DNA of 53,836 nt, taken from contig JANYEL010000058.1 of the NCBI GenBank assembly GCA_025363155.1, positions 1 through 53,836 on the forward strand, given 5' to 3'. The position numbers and the translations under genes are program-made. Below the pieces are notes generated by a model that saw nothing but the letters and a program-made list of their open reading frames with translations, ran no database searches and had not been told where the DNA came from. This stretch comes from Moraxellaceae bacterium (GTDB lineage Bacteria > Pseudomonadota > Gammaproteobacteria > Pseudomonadales > Moraxellaceae). Shown here piece by piece: positions 26,915-36,902 of the stretch; position 1 is the stretch's first letter, and every line of letters starts with the position of its first letter.

Positions 26915-28980
26915 GCCTACACACCGTACTCTTTGAATTAGGCTGTGAAGAACTCCCGCCAAAAAGCTTAAAAACTTTACGTGATGCATTGCTCTCAGAA
27001 GTCACCACTCGCCTCGCCAGCGCTGGCTTGCCATTTGCAAAAATCAATGCTTACGCTGCACCACGTCGCCTTGCGATTTTGATCGAAGACATCACAGGTC
27101 ATCAACCTGATCGTGTCGAAGAACGTCGTGGTCCTGCGGTTGCTGGCGCGTTCAAGCCTGATGGAACACCTACTCCTGCTGCGATTGGTTTTGCTAAAGG
27201 TGCGGGCGTCGAAGTCTCTGACCTGATCCGCATCCCAACAGACAAAGGCGATTGGCTTGTTCATCGCAAGACCGTCACAGGTCAATCGCTTGATGAGTTA
27301 TTGCCAAGCTTGTTGCAAGAATCATTGAATGCACTGCCAATCGCAAAACGTATGCGTTCAGCGGCAAGCCGTACAGAATTCGTGCGTCCTGTGCAATGGG
27401 TTGTCTTGATGAAAGACACTCAAATCATTCCTGCGACGATTCAAGATTTTGTCAGCGGCAACTTGACCTACGGTCATCGTTTCCACGCGCCTGCTGCAAT
27501 TGAACTGAAATCAGCGAATGACTATCTCTCTGCGCTGCGTGCCGCGTATGTCGTTGCGGATTTTGATGAACGCCAACAGTTGATTGATGGACAAGTTGAA
27601 AAACTCGCAACTGAAGTCAATGCAATTGCTCTTGTACCTGCGGACTTACGCGATGAAGTCACAGGTTTGGTTGAATGGCCAGTCGCGCTACGTGCGACTT
27701 TTGAATCACGCTTCCTGCATGTGCCACAAGAAGCCTTGATTTCAACCATGCAAGACAATCAGAAATACTTCTGCTTAGTTGATGCCAAAGACAAGCTGCA
27801 ACCGTATTTCATTACCGTGTCGAATATCGAAAGCAAAGACCCAACGCAGATTATTTTGGGTAATGAAAAAGTTGTGCGTCCACGTCTCACCGACGCGGAA
27901 TTCTTCTTTAAACAAGATCAGAAGCAACCGTTAGCTGCGCGCCAAGAGAAACTGGCGAATCGCGTATTCCAAGCGAAGCTCGGTACGTTGTGGGATAAAA
28001 CTGAACGCATTGCTGCGCTGGCAAGTTACATCGCAACACAAATTGGCGCGAACGTAGAACATACCGCGCAAGCTGCCAAACTCTCGAAATGCGACCTTGC
28101 ATCAGAAATGGTTGGTGAATTCCCAGAACTTCAAGGGATTGCAGGCAGTTACTACGCTGCGCTTGAAGGTGCTCCTTCGGACGTATCCGAAGCAATTCGT
28201 GAGCAATACTTACCAAAATTCGCAGGCGATGTTTTGCCACAAACGTTGACTGGCGTGAGCATTGCGCTGGCTGATCGTTTAGATACGCTTGCAGGTATTT
28301 TCGGCATTAACCAACCACCAACAGGTAACAAAGACCCGTTCGGTCTGCGCCGCGTTGCGATTGGGATTTTGCGGATTTTGATTGAGAAACGTTTGACGTT
28401 AAGCCTCATTGATTTGGTTGAGCACGCAGTGACTAACTACGGTTCAAAAATTGAAAACCCAGCAAAAACATTGACTGATGCGAATGCATTCTTACAGAGC
28501 CGTTATCGCTCAATGTACGAAGACCAAGGCATGCAAGTCGATGTGATTCTGGCAGTTCAAGCATTGAATCCAGTATCACCACTCGACTTCGATCAACGCA
28601 TTCGTGCCGTTCAGCATTTCCGTGCATTGCCTGAAGCCACTGCGCTTGCAGCCGCGAATAAACGTGTCGCGAATATTCTGGCGAAAGAAACAGTCAGTGT
28701 TGGTGGAGTTGATGCAGTTCTACTCGTTGAACCAGCAGAAAAAGCTTTATACGAGACATTGGAAACGCTTGAGCCACAAGTACATCCACTGCTTGCAAAA
28801 TCAGACTACACGCCTGCTCTGTCACAACTTGCAGCACTGCGCGCGCCAATTGATGCGTTCTTTGAAAGTGTCATGGTCAATGCAGATGATGCCGCGTTGC
28901 GTTTAAATCGTTTGCGCTTGCTGACTCGTCTTCGCGCTCTGTTCTTGAGCGTGGCAGATGTGAGTTTGTTGCAGGGTTAA
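26911..28980 (+). CDS. glyS: Glycyl-tRNA synthetase beta subunit
   Basis: The 689-residue beta subunit is required with GlyQ for glycine charging of tRNA-Gly. The start [14 protein letters not shown] is the family N terminus. [21 protein letters not shown] and [18 protein letters not shown] follow in the usual order, and a C-terminal anticodon-binding region ends the protein. The length equals E. coli GlyS. The first palindromic repeat of the downstream cassette begins only about 20 nt after the stop codon. Confidence 0.97.
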   Translation: MSLHTVLFELGCEELPPKSLKTLRDALLSEVTTRLASAGLPFAKINAYAAPRRLAILIEDITGHQPDRVEERRGPAVAGAFKPDGTPTPAAIGFAKGAGVEVSDLIRIPTDKGDWLVHRKTVTGQSLDELLPSLLQESLNALPIAKRMRSAASRTEFVRPVQWVVLMKDTQIIPATIQDFVSGNLTYGHRFHAPAAIELKSANDYLSALRAAYVVADFDERQQLIDGQVEKLATEVNAIALVPADLRDEVTGLVEWPVALRATFESRFLHVPQEALISTMQDNQKYFCLVDAKDKLQPYFITVSNIESKDPTQIILGNEKVVRPRLTDAEFFFKQDQKQPLAARQEKLANRVFQAKLGTLWDKTERIAALASYIATQIGANVEHTAQAAKLSKCDLASEMVGEFPELQGIAGSYYAALEGAPSDVSEAIREQYLPKFAGDVLPQTLTGVSIALADRLDTLAGIFGINQPPTGNKDPFGLRRVAIGILRILIEKRLTLSLIDLVEHAVTNYGSKIENPAKTLTDANAFLQSRYRSMYEDQGMQVDVILAVQALNPVSPLDFDQRIRAVQHFRALPEATALAAANKRVANILAKETVSVGGVDAVLLVEPAEKALYETLETLEPQVHPLLAKSDYTPALSQLAALRAPIDAFFESVMVNADDAALRLNRLRLLTRLRALFLSVADVSLLQG

Positions 28981-28999
28981 GCTAGCTTTCCCAGAGTTC

Positions 29000-29101
29000 C
29001 TTTCCCTGAGGGGAAAGGCTAGGTTAGGGGGGCTTTTGATTTTTATGCAGCAATAGCCAGATCAAAAGCACCCCTATCTAAATCTTTCCCCTCAGGGAAA
29101 G
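29000..29101. repeat. Nested palindrome, copy 1
   Basis: Left arm 29000-29040 and right arm 29061-29101 are about 41-bp inverted repeats ending in GGGGGGCTTTTGAT / ATCAAAAGCACCCC. Each arm also contains its own hairpin, CTTTCCC-TGAG-GGGAAAG on the left and its mirror on the right. The stop codon of the DUF559 gene lies just outside the right arm. Confidence 0.85.
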
Positions 29102-29104
29102 ACT

Positions 29105-29455
29105 TCAGAGCCTTGGAACACTTTCAAGGCTTGCAATGATTTCTTCAAGCACAGCCTCAATATTCAACAAAACATCATTATTCCAAAACCGAATTACACG
29201 CAGTCCTAAACCTTGCAAGTAACGAGTTCTTTGCTCATCATATTCTGCTTGATTCATGTGTTGAGAACCATCCAACTCCACGACCAAGCCAAACTCATGA
29301 CAATAAAAATCAACGAAGTAGCGATCAATTGGAGTCTGTCTGCGAAATTTAACACCGAGATGATTGAAGCGAATTCTCTGCCATAACGCTTGTTCAGCAT
29401 CAGTCATGTTTTTGCGTAACAGTCTTGCTCTATTTGTTTTTATTGTAGTTTTCAT
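29105..29455 (-). CDS. DUF559 (PF04480) endonuclease-domain protein, Vsr-like fold
   Basis: The 116-residue protein has the full DUF559 wording: ARLLRKNMTDAEQALWQRIR, then GVKFRRQTPIDRYFVDFY, LVVELDGSQH and GLRVIRFWNNDVL. The family is related to the Vsr/PD-(D/E)XK nuclease fold; D49, E60 and D62 are candidate metal ligands. No substrate is established. The start codon has no visible ribosome-binding site. It is bracketed by two copies of a nested palindrome and is probably expressed weakly or by read-through from outside. Roles to consider are a repeat-specific nuclease that processes the palindromes, or a passenger. Confidence 0.85.
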   Translation of the reverse strand: MKTTIKTNRARLLRKNMTDAEQALWQRIRFNHLGVKFRRQTPIDRYFVDFYCHEFGLVVELDGSQHMNQAEYDEQRTRYLQGLGLRVIRFWNNDVLLNIEAVLEEIIASLESVPRL

Positions 29456-29497
29456 GAATCAGACTTTAGAACATTAGAATAAGTATTTCCAGAGTCC

Positions 29498-29596
29498 CTT
29501 TCCCTGCGGGGAAAGGTTAGGTTAGGGGGGCTTTTGACTTTATGCTGAAAACCAGATCAAAAGCCCCCCTATCTAAATCTTTCCCCGCAGGGAAAG
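29498..29596. repeat. Nested palindrome, copy 2
   Basis: Same architecture and orientation as the copy at 29000-29101. The left arm is 29498-29537 and the right arm 29557-29596. Inner hairpins are CTTTCCC-TGCG-GGGAAAG and its mirror. The tetraloop differs from copy 1 (TGCG instead of TGAG), and the change is mirrored in both arms. Confidence 0.85.
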
Positions 29597-29615
29597 ACTT
29601 CAAAGCAATACATCA

Positions 29616-30965
29616 CTACCCCAAGCGCTTCACAAACACCTTCGAATTACGCTGATAGTTATACATCGCTTGACGTGCCTCTGGCATATCATCCACTTCA
29701 GTCGGCTCAAAGCCTTGCTCGATAAACCACAACGCTGTGCGCGTAGTTAACACATACAGATTTTTAATGCCTTTATTACGTGCTTTGGCTTCGAGATAAT
29801 CGAGCAATTCCGCGCCACGATTTGAATTACGATAGCTCGGATGAATCGCCACACATGCAATTTCCGCAGCAGGCGGCTCATTCGGTTGCGCAGGAATCGG
29901 ATACAACGCAGCACAGCCAACGATCATCCCATCACGTTCAACGACCGCAAACTGACTAATTTCAGTTTCCAAACGTTCACGTGAACGACGAACCAAAATC
30001 CCCTCTTCTTCGAGCGGACGCAATAACTCAATCAGACCAACCACATCATCAATATCAGCGGTACGGATTTCTTCATATGGATCATTACTGACCAACGTGC
30101 CTGAACCGTCACGAGTAAAAAGTTCCTGTAGCAATGCCCCATCACGCGCATAAGAAATGATATGCACACGACGAACGCCGCCACGACACGCATCCGCAGA
30201 ACCATGCATATGGCGCAAAATTTCTGTATCGAGTTTTTTATTACGTAAGAATTGATCGACTTCGTTCGGAATCAACTCACGAAGCAAACGATTGTCTTTG
30301 CCCGAAATACCTTCATGCTCACCCAAGAAAATCAACTTATCAGCTTTGATGGTGATCGCCGTTTCAACAGCAACTTCTTCCGCAAGGAGATTAAATACCT
30401 CACCAGTTGTCGAATAACCTGTCGGCCCTAAAACAATGATATTGCGATTCGCCAAGCTCTTTTGCAGCGCCTCGGTATCAACCGAACGTACTTCACCCGT
30501 CAGTTTGAAATCCACGCCATCACGTACGCCATACGGACGCGCAGTCACAAAATTACCCGATACCGCATCAATCCGCGCACCGTACATTGGTGAATTCGCC
30601 AAACCCATCGACAGCAATGCTTCTATTTCCAAACGAATTGAACCCACCGCATCCAGCACACAGCGCAGTGCTTCACGGGTCGTCACGCGCAAACCATCAT
30701 GAATCGGTGTTGTTAAACCGTATTCAATTAAATTTTCATCAATTTGTGGACGCGCGCCATGCACCAGAATCAACTGGATTCCGAGTGAATGCAACAACGC
30801 GATGTCATGGATAATATTGCGGAAATTATCATGATTTACCGCTTCGCCACCAAACATCAGGACAAAAGTTTTTCCTCGATGCGCATTGATATACGGCGCA
30901 GAATTACGGAACCAATGAACATAATTGTCGGTCATGGTATCTGGGGATAGAAAATCATCTGACAT
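29616..30965 (-). CDS. argA: Amino-acid N-acetyltransferase (N-acetylglutamate synthase)
   Basis: The 449-residue enzyme performs the first step of arginine synthesis, acetylating glutamate with acetyl-CoA. The N-terminal amino-acid-kinase-like regulatory domain has FVLMFGGEAVNHDNF and LILVHGARPQIDENL. The C-terminal GNAT domain has EIACVAIHPSYRNSNRGAELL. The start at 30965 is preferred (AGGA 8 nt upstream); an upstream ATG adds 13 residues without a ribosome-binding site. Arginine feedback inhibition is the family rule. argE lies 1.5 kb away and a probable argH start lies at the window's right end. Confidence 0.95.
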   Translation of the reverse strand: MSDDFLSPDTMTDNYVHWFRNSAPYINAHRGKTFVLMFGGEAVNHDNFRNIIHDIALLHSLGIQLILVHGARPQIDENLIEYGLTTPIHDGLRVTTREALRCVLDAVGSIRLEIEALLSMGLANSPMYGARIDAVSGNFVTARPYGVRDGVDFKLTGEVRSVDTEALQKSLANRNIIVLGPTGYSTTGEVFNLLAEEVAVETAITIKADKLIFLGEHEGISGKDNRLLRELIPNEVDQFLRNKKLDTEILRHMHGSADACRGGVRRVHIISYARDGALLQELFTRDGSGTLVSNDPYEEIRTADIDDVVGLIELLRPLEEEGILVRRSRERLETEISQFAVVERDGMIVGCAALYPIPAQPNEPPAAEIACVAIHPSYRNSNRGAELLDYLEAKARNKGIKNLYVLTTRTALWFIEQGFEPTEVDDMPEARQAMYNYQRNSKVFVKRLG

Positions 30966-31171
30966 GGGAAAATCCTGCTGCAAACTGAACGCTGTAAAAT
31001 GCATTAGCCGTGCTTTTTTAAATGGCTTAGTCTAATGCTGACTGCAAATGCTATAAGTCGATGTTAGCAGGAAAAAACCTTGCCGCACATCATTCTCACT
31101 GTAATCCATAGATTTATCACAACATAAAAACGGTATATTATCCCCACCTTATTCAATCCACATGACAATCC

Positions 31172-31831
31172 ATGTCTATCATTCATCTTGTCGTCCGCCA
31201 TTTTGCTGAAATCACGCCAGCCGAGGAATCGCGGTTGTTGGCATTATTGACGGCTGCGGATGAGGAAGGTATTGCACGACATCCTATATTGCGAAGAAAT
31301 CAGCAGTTAGCACGCGCTTGGCGACGTGAATTACTTGCTCAAGCCTTAAATGTTGCACCCGAACAACTCCTCTTTGAAAAAGAGGCTCACGGCAAACCTT
31401 ATCTTGCGGATCAAAAAATTAGCTTTAATATTTCACACAGCCAAGAAGCGTTTGTAATGGTTTGGAGTTTGGACGAAATTCCACTAGGCATTGATATTGA
31501 AGATAAAAGTAAAACCCGTAAAGAACAGACTTTAGCTGCACGTACTTTTGATGCCACAGAAATGAAGGTTTGGAAAAATCCAGAACTATCATCCATACAA
31601 GCCCATGAACAATGGCTCAAAACTTGGACGCGCAAAGAAGCTGTTTTAAAGGCACATGGCCTTGGTATTCGTTTGGACTTAAATACGCTGAATACAGAAA
31701 ATGTAAAAGACACACTTACTCATCCATTGCTTGATGAGTGGCAATATAAGAGTTTTGTTTTGGATGAGCATGTGGTGAGTGTGGCTTGGGAAAGAAAAAA
31801 GGATGAAATTGAAATAATTATTGAAGGCTGA
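31172..31831 (+). CDS. 4'-phosphopantetheinyl transferase (Sfp type)
   Basis: The 219-residue enzyme transfers phosphopantetheine from CoA to a carrier-protein serine. The motifs are FEKEAHGKPYL, FNISHSQEAFVM, LGIDIE (Mg-binding acidic pair) and WTRKEAVLKAHGLG. The length is typical of the Sfp/Gsp class, which modifies secondary-metabolite or siderophore carrier proteins as well as ACP. No NRPS or PKS gene lies in the window, so its target is unknown. Confidence 0.88.
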   Translation: MSIIHLVVRHFAEITPAEESRLLALLTAADEEGIARHPILRRNQQLARAWRRELLAQALNVAPEQLLFEKEAHGKPYLADQKISFNISHSQEAFVMVWSLDEIPLGIDIEDKSKTRKEQTLAARTFDATEMKVWKNPELSSIQAHEQWLKTWTRKEAVLKAHGLGIRLDLNTLNTENVKDTLTHPLLDEWQYKSFVLDEHVVSVAWERKKDEIEIIIEG

Positions 31832-31923
31832 GGACTTGCCTCAGCTTACTAGCATTTTCAAATTAGCTTTAACTTTACTCCAAACCTCAATGAATCTAGT
31901 CAGTAAAGATACTTGTCATCATA

Positions 31924-32379
31924 TTAATTAAATTGATGATTATTCTCTCTATGATAAAAAGTCATCTCACCTTTTACAAAGCTAGAAACATTGATGCTTG
32001 AAATACAATTTTCATAAACAGAAACATCTACAATAATATTATTAGAAGGTTTAGGAAAAACCCAACGCATCTGACTCATACCCATCATTTCAATAACCCT
32101 TTCTAGTTTACGCCCCATTGCGTCGGTTATATCATCTTTAGAAGACAGAACTGGTAGAGCCAATACTTTTTCAGTAATAGAAAAAATATCAGGATTTAAC
32201 TCTTTGCCAATATCAACGACGGGACTGCCTTTCAATACTCCTTTATATAACTGCCCTTTTTGAGCTTCATTACGACACATGCTGCTGGTTGACATACTCT
32301 TTGAACAAGATGCTGACAAACATGAAATTACTAATAAAAAACATATTTTTGAGCACAGATAATCTTTTCTGTAAAACAT
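31924..32379 (-). CDS. Putative lipoprotein of unknown function
   Basis: The 151-residue protein has a basic start, a hydrophobic stretch and a lipobox-like LSASC (C25), followed by a Ser-rich linker. I recognise no domain. The start codon has AGGA about 9 nt upstream. Base composition is visibly more AT-rich than argE and the phosphopantetheinyl transferase gene, which suggests a recent arrival. The function is unknown. Confidence 0.6.
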   Translation of the reverse strand: MFYRKDYLCSKICFLLVISCLSASCSKSMSTSSMCRNEAQKGQLYKGVLKGSPVVDIGKELNPDIFSITEKVLALPVLSSKDDITDAMGRKLERVIEMMGMSQMRWVFPKPSNNIIVDVSVYENCISSINVSSFVKGEMTFYHRENNHQFN

Positions 32380-32452
32380 ACAAACTCAATCCTTAAATAC
32401 AATTAAAATTTTTATTTCTTTTAGAGTTTTAAATATTATTAGCTATAAATAC

Positions 32453-33637
32453 TTAACCCGCCTCACCCATCACACAATAATACTCAATCAATTGCTTCAA
32501 ATATCCTACCATCGGCTCAATATTGGCAATCGGAATATACTCGTCAGGTTGATGCGCCTGCTCAATACGACCTGGCCCTAGAATCACCGTATCCATACCC
32601 AACTGACGGAAATAAGGTGCTTCTGTACCGAAGGCTAGTGATCCTGCTGTATCACCCGTCAACTGCTCAATATATCGGACAAAGGGCGAATCTGCTGGCG
32701 TTTCAGCGGACTGCGCACCTGGCGAAGCTGGCTCATACAACAACGACACACCAAACTTTGGCGCAATATCCGCGATCAACTGACGAATCTCTTCGCGGAT
32801 ATCCTGCATTTTCATACCCGGTAAAGTACGCACATCGAATTGAAGCTCACACAAACCACAAATCCGATTCGGGTTATCACCACCATGAATACAACCGAGA
32901 TTCAAAGTCGGATAAGGAATCGCGAAGATTGGTTGTTGAATTGCTTTTAAACCATCACGATAACGAATGAGACGATTCATCACTTCATTCATCGCATCCA
33001 GCGCATTACTCCCCAAACTTGGATCACTGGAATGGCCTGAATGCCCCGTCACCACAATCCGCTCCAGCATCACACCTTTATGCAGACGTCCTGGTTTTAA
33101 ATCTGTTGGCTCACCAATCAGCGCAAAACGACCTTTAACCCCTGCTTGAACCAGTGCTTTAGCACCCGCCATCGAGGTTTCTTCATCACAGGTGGCAATC
33201 ACGATCAGCGGCGCTTTGAACTTTGCATTCGGTAATGCGCGCATCGCCTGCAAAATTAACGCAAAAAAGCCCTTCATATCTGCAGTGCCAAGCCCATACA
33301 AATTGCCATCACGCTCGGTCACTGTGAATGGATCATCTGTCCATAACTCGCCGTCATAAGGCACCGTATCGGTATGACCAGCCAAAACCAAACCACCCGA
33401 CAAATCAGATGCGCCATTCGACAACACGGCAATCAGGTTCGCCTTCCCTTCTGCAACATGCATGATTTCACAACGAAAACCATAGTCAGTAAACCATGTC
33501 GCTAGTAGCTCGATGACAGGAATATTGGATAGATCTTGTTTGGCATTGGTGCAAGTGACACTCGGCTTTGCAACCAATTCTGCGATCATTTGGCGTGTTT
33601 GCGGATCGAGCCTAGGATTCGCGCTTGGGCTTGCCAT
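32453..33637 (-). CDS. argE: Acetylornithine deacetylase
   Basis: The 394-residue M20 metallopeptidase-family enzyme releases ornithine from N-acetylornithine. It shows LVLAGHTDTVPYDGELW (metal His), GLGTADMKGFFAL (bridging Asp), ATCDEETSMAGAKAL (catalytic and metal Glu), and GHSGHSSDP in the lid domain. The length matches E. coli ArgE. It is divergent from yggX. Confidence 0.94.
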   Translation of the reverse strand: MASPSANPRLDPQTRQMIAELVAKPSVTCTNAKQDLSNIPVIELLATWFTDYGFRCEIMHVAEGKANLIAVLSNGASDLSGGLVLAGHTDTVPYDGELWTDDPFTVTERDGNLYGLGTADMKGFFALILQAMRALPNAKFKAPLIVIATCDEETSMAGAKALVQAGVKGRFALIGEPTDLKPGRLHKGVMLERIVVTGHSGHSSDPSLGSNALDAMNEVMNRLIRYRDGLKAIQQPIFAIPYPTLNLGCIHGGDNPNRICGLCELQFDVRTLPGMKMQDIREEIRQLIADIAPKFGVSLLYEPASPGAQSAETPADSPFVRYIEQLTGDTAGSLAFGTEAPYFRQLGMDTVILGPGRIEQAHQPDEYIPIANIEPMVGYLKQLIEYYCVMGEAG

Positions 33638-33835
33638 TATTTAATAATCCCTGATTCTTAAATTTACTTGAACATGAGCCATAAGAATTGCCCCTCTTGC
33701 GTCTTTCATTCAGCTTAACCTAGCACTTCACCGCTTGAAAGACTAAAATGGTGAACAGCACATCTTATTGATCGGTTTATCGCCGAACTCACATTACACC
33801 CAGAACCACATCAGAAGTTAAATCAGGAAAAGCTC

Positions 33836-34108
33836 ATGCGCACTGTGTTTTGTCGTAAATATCAACAAGAGCTTGAAGGCTTAGAATTCGCGCCATTCCC
33901 AGGTGTAAAAGGTCAGGACATCTTTGAAAACGTGTCCAAAAAAGCATGGCAAGAATGGATGGGACATCAAACGCTTTTGATTAACGAAAACCGTATCAAT
34001 GTCATGCTACCTGAATCGAAAGTATTTCTGGATGAGCAACGCGCTAAATTCCTGACTAATCAAGACTATGAGCGTCCAGTGGGCTGGAAGCCTGAAGCCG
34101 CAAAGTAA
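33836..34108 (+). CDS. yggX: Fe(2+)-trafficking protein
   Basis: The 90-residue cytoplasmic protein starts [16 protein letters not shown], the YggX signature. It continues with [22 protein letters not shown]. Family members protect Fe-S clusters from oxidative damage and handle iron. The start has AGGA 8 nt upstream, and a terminator follows. Confidence 0.95.
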   Translation: MRTVFCRKYQQELEGLEFAPFPGVKGQDIFENVSKKAWQEWMGHQTLLINENRINVMLPESKVFLDEQRAKFLTNQDYERPVGWKPEAAK

Positions 34109-34127
34109 AACCTTGATGTGCTACCAA

Positions 34128-34168
34128 TAAAAAATCCATTCTCGGCTCACACTAAGAATGGATTTTTT
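34128..34168 (+). terminator. Terminator between convergent yggX and phoU
   Basis: AAAAAATCCATTCT and AGAATGGATTTTTT form a 14-bp stem with a 12-nt loop. It works for both directions, ending yggX and the pst-phoU operon. Confidence 0.9.
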
Positions 34169-34184
34169 GTGTCAGTGTGGAGAG

Positions 34185-34907
34185 TTACTTTTTCAACACT
34201 TGTTTTTCAACTTCCTCAACGCTGGTATGGCGCACATCCGCACCATTGACCATAAAAATCACTTGTTCCGCTAAGTTGCGCGCATGATCACCAATACGTT
34301 CGAGTGAACGTAGCACCCACAACACATTGATAATACGCGTAATATAACGAGGATCTTCCATCATATACGTCATCAATGCACGCGTCGCAGTTTGATATTC
34401 ACGATCAACTTCAGCATCCGCTTGCAAAACATGCAGTGCTTTCTCAGCATCTAAGCGCGCAAACGCATCCAACGCTTCACGAATCATCAGACGGACTTGA
34501 TTACCGATATGACGGGTTTCGGTGTAACCGCGTGGTGACTCGCCTTCTTCACTGGCGGTTTTGGCAAAGCGTGCGATTTTGGCGGCTTCATCACCAATCC
34601 GCTCAAGGTCAGTATTGGCTTTGCTAATCGCAATCACCATACGTAAATCACTGGCGGCTGGCTGACGACGCGCCAAAATCTGTACCAGATTGGAGTCAAT
34701 CGCAGATTCCATTTCATTGACTTTTGCATCCATTGCTCGCACTTTGGCAGCGAGAACTGGATCGGTATCTAACAACGCATGCATTGCATCAGCAACTTGG
34801 GATTCGACCAAACCACCCATTGCCAAGAATTGCGCGTGAACCTTACCCAAATCTTCGTTGAACATACTGGAAATGTGATGTCCAAAACCTTCTTTCGTCG
34901 TGACCAT
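34185..34907 (-). CDS. phoU: Phosphate-specific transport system accessory protein PhoU
   Basis: The 240-residue all-helical protein has two PhoU repeats with the metal-binding DLERIGDEA and SLERIGDHA motifs. It links the Pst transporter to PhoR and represses the Pho response when phosphate is plentiful. It is the last gene of the pst operon, 91 nt after pstB. The start has AGGAGG 9 nt upstream. Confidence 0.96.
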   Translation of the reverse strand: MVTTKEGFGHHISSMFNEDLGKVHAQFLAMGGLVESQVADAMHALLDTDPVLAAKVRAMDAKVNEMESAIDSNLVQILARRQPAASDLRMVIAISKANTDLERIGDEAAKIARFAKTASEEGESPRGYTETRHIGNQVRLMIREALDAFARLDAEKALHVLQADAEVDREYQTATRALMTYMMEDPRYITRIINVLWVLRSLERIGDHARNLAEQVIFMVNGADVRHTSVEEVEKQVLKK

Positions 34908-34998
34908 GAACGAATCCTCCTCGATACGGTTTTATTAAAATGTTGTTGTTAAAATTTAAAAAGGCTCAATGATTTCCACAAAGAGCCACTTCCAAATA

Positions 34999-35901
34999 TC
35001 AACCGTAGCGACCAGTAATATAATCTTCAGTCTGTTTCTGACTTGGATTGGTGAACAATGTATTCGTGTCGGTATGTTCGATCACTTTACCTAAATACAT
35101 AAACGCGGTGTAATCAGACACACGCGCCGCTTGCTGCATGTTGTGAGTCACGATCAGAATCGTAAAGCGTTCTTTCAGCTCATGAATTAATTCTTCAACT
35201 TTCAAGGTTGAAATCGGATCCAGTGCCGAACATGGCTCATCGAGCAGCAAGACTTCAGGCTCAATCGCAATCGAACGCGCAATCACCAGACGTTGCTGTT
35301 GACCTCCTGATAATCCAAGCGCAGATTCATTCAGACGATCTTTTACTTCATCCCACAGCGCCGCACCTTTTAATGAATTTTCAACAACTTCATCTAAAAT
35401 GCTTTTTTTGTTAATGCCTTGCAAACGTAAACCGTAGCAAACATTTTCATAAATTGATTTTGGGAATGGATTGGCTTTTTGGAATACCATGCCGACACGA
35501 CGACGGAGACTGGTGATATCCACGCTCGGATCAAAAATATTTTGATTGTTGAGCACAATTTCACCATTGATATTACAACCTTCAATCAGATCATTCATCC
35601 GATTAAAAGTACGCAGTAGCGTCGATTTACCACAACCTGACGGCCCAATAAACGCAGTCACACGCTTGCGCGGCACGACGATATTGACATCAAACAATGC
35701 CTGTTTTTTACCATAGAATAAATTGAGGTTCTTGGTTTCGACTTCAATTTCTTCAGGGGTATAACTGGTTAATGGACGGCTGAGTTCGCGATCCAAAACA
35801 TTCGTGCGTACAGTTGCACGCTCGGTTGGCGCTGTTGATGTTTCTTGAGGCTGGATATTCGTCGTCATCTTAATTTGCCTATCAGTTGTCATCTCGTTCA
35901 T
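34999..35901 (-). CDS. pstB: Phosphate ABC transporter ATP-binding protein
   Basis: The ATPase of the PstSCAB phosphate importer shows Walker [10 protein letters not shown], signature LSGGQQQR, Walker [13 protein letters not shown] and the H-loop [13 protein letters not shown]. The start is uncertain: the frame is open further upstream, and in-frame ATGs at 35982, 35901, 35892 and 35868 are possible. I use 35901, which has TAGGT about 11 nt upstream. That gives 300 residues with about 50 Thr/Glu/Pro-rich residues before the ABC domain, longer than E. coli PstB (257). Confidence 0.95.
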   Translation of the reverse strand: MNEMTTDRQIKMTTNIQPQETSTAPTERATVRTNVLDRELSRPLTSYTPEEIEVETKNLNLFYGKKQALFDVNIVVPRKRVTAFIGPSGCGKSTLLRTFNRMNDLIEGCNINGEIVLNNQNIFDPSVDITSLRRRVGMVFQKANPFPKSIYENVCYGLRLQGINKKSILDEVVENSLKGAALWDEVKDRLNESALGLSGGQQQRLVIARSIAIEPEVLLLDEPCSALDPISTLKVEELIHELKERFTILIVTHNMQQAARVSDYTAFMYLGKVIEHTDTNTLFTNPSQKQTEDYITGRYG

Positions 35902-36038
35902 CGTAATATTACCTATATATGTTGTCGATAGAAAGTCAGCGTTTGTCTCATCTTGAAACAGCGGTAACTTACTAAGCACCAAACTGTTTCATAAGGATTT
36001 TTCAAATTTCAATGAAAGTCCGCATTGACGTTGACTTC

Positions 36039-36902
36039 CTATTTCCCGACCGTATTTCTCGCAAAAACTAAACGTGCGATCAAATTGATAATCACCACAT
36101 ACAGTGAAATCAACGCAGCACCTGCCCATGCCAGACTAATCCAACCATCATCCGCACTCATCGCAAATTGGAAAATAGTATTCGGTAAGTTTGCAATCGG
36201 CTGGCTCAAATCAGTCGAATAATAAGGACTGTTCAGCGCAGTGAAAAGCAACGGTGCGGTTTCACCACTGATCCGAGCCATTGCCAACAATATGCCCGTG
36301 ATCACGCCATTTCGCGCGGCAGGCAAACAGATTTTCAAAATCGCCTGACGTTTGCTTGAACCCAATGCCAGTGAGCCTTCACGCATCACATCTGGCACAA
36401 GCAAGAGCATATTTTCGGTCGTGCGCACCATGACAGGGACAGCAATAATCGCCAGTGCCACCACACCCGCATAGCCCGAGAAATGTTGCATCGGTACAAC
36501 CATGATGATGTACACAAACAAACCAATCACGATGGATGGTGCAGATAACAACACATCATTCACAAATCGGATCAACGACGCGAGCTTACTGGTACGGCCG
36601 TATTCCGCGAGGTAAACCCCAGTAAAGATACCAATCGGCGACGCAATCAACATCGCCAAACCAACCATCAAAAAACTACCCACAATCGCATTGAGCAAAC
36701 CGCCTTCTGACATGGGTGGTGGTGTAATTTGAGTGATCAACGCCCAATTAAAAGAATCCAGACCGCGTTCAATCACTGTAAACAGTATCCAAAATGGCAA
36801 TGCCATACCCAGCAAGGAAATCACTACGGCAAATGTCAAAATAGAATGGTTAATCAATTTTCTTTTAAACGCAAAGAATGGAGTCATATTGTAAGTAGCC
36901 AT
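36039..36902 (-). CDS. pstA: Phosphate ABC transporter permease PstA
   Basis: The 287-residue inner-membrane permease has six hydrophobic segments and the MetI-like permease loop EGSLALGSSKRQAILKICLP. Its ATG overlaps the pstC stop codon by one base (TAATG) and has GGAG 8 nt upstream, so it is translationally coupled to pstC. Confidence 0.95.
   Translation of the reverse strand: MATYNMTPFFAFKRKLINHSILTFAVVISLLGMALPFWILFTVIERGLDSFNWALITQITPPPMSEGGLLNAIVGSFLMVGLAMLIASPIGIFTGVYLAEYGRTSKLASLIRFVNDVLLSAPSIVIGLFVYIIMVVPMQHFSGYAGVVALAIIAVPVMVRTTENMLLLVPDVMREGSLALGSSKRQAILKICLPAARNGVITGILLAMARISGETAPLLFTALNSPYYSTDLSQPIANLPNTIFQFAMSADDGWISLAWAGAALISLYVVIINLIARLVFARNTVGK

Larger units (their letters stand above)
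28988..29604. mobile_element. DUF559 gene flanked by two copies of a nested palindrome (putative cassette)
   Basis: About 620 bp fill the entire gap between the convergent genes glyS and argA. Two direct copies of a roughly 100-bp palindromic element (cores 29000-29101 and 29498-29596, plus matching flanks such as CCAGAGT and GACTTCA) bracket a single small endonuclease-like gene. The two copies are about 90 percent alike by eye. The layout suggests a unit that moves or duplicates together, but no transposase is present and no target-site duplication is clear. Confidence 0.5.

Noticed and set aside
29000-29596. CRISPR-like repeats
   Set aside because: Only two copies, about 400 bp apart with a gene between, and strongly palindromic; not a repeat-spacer array.
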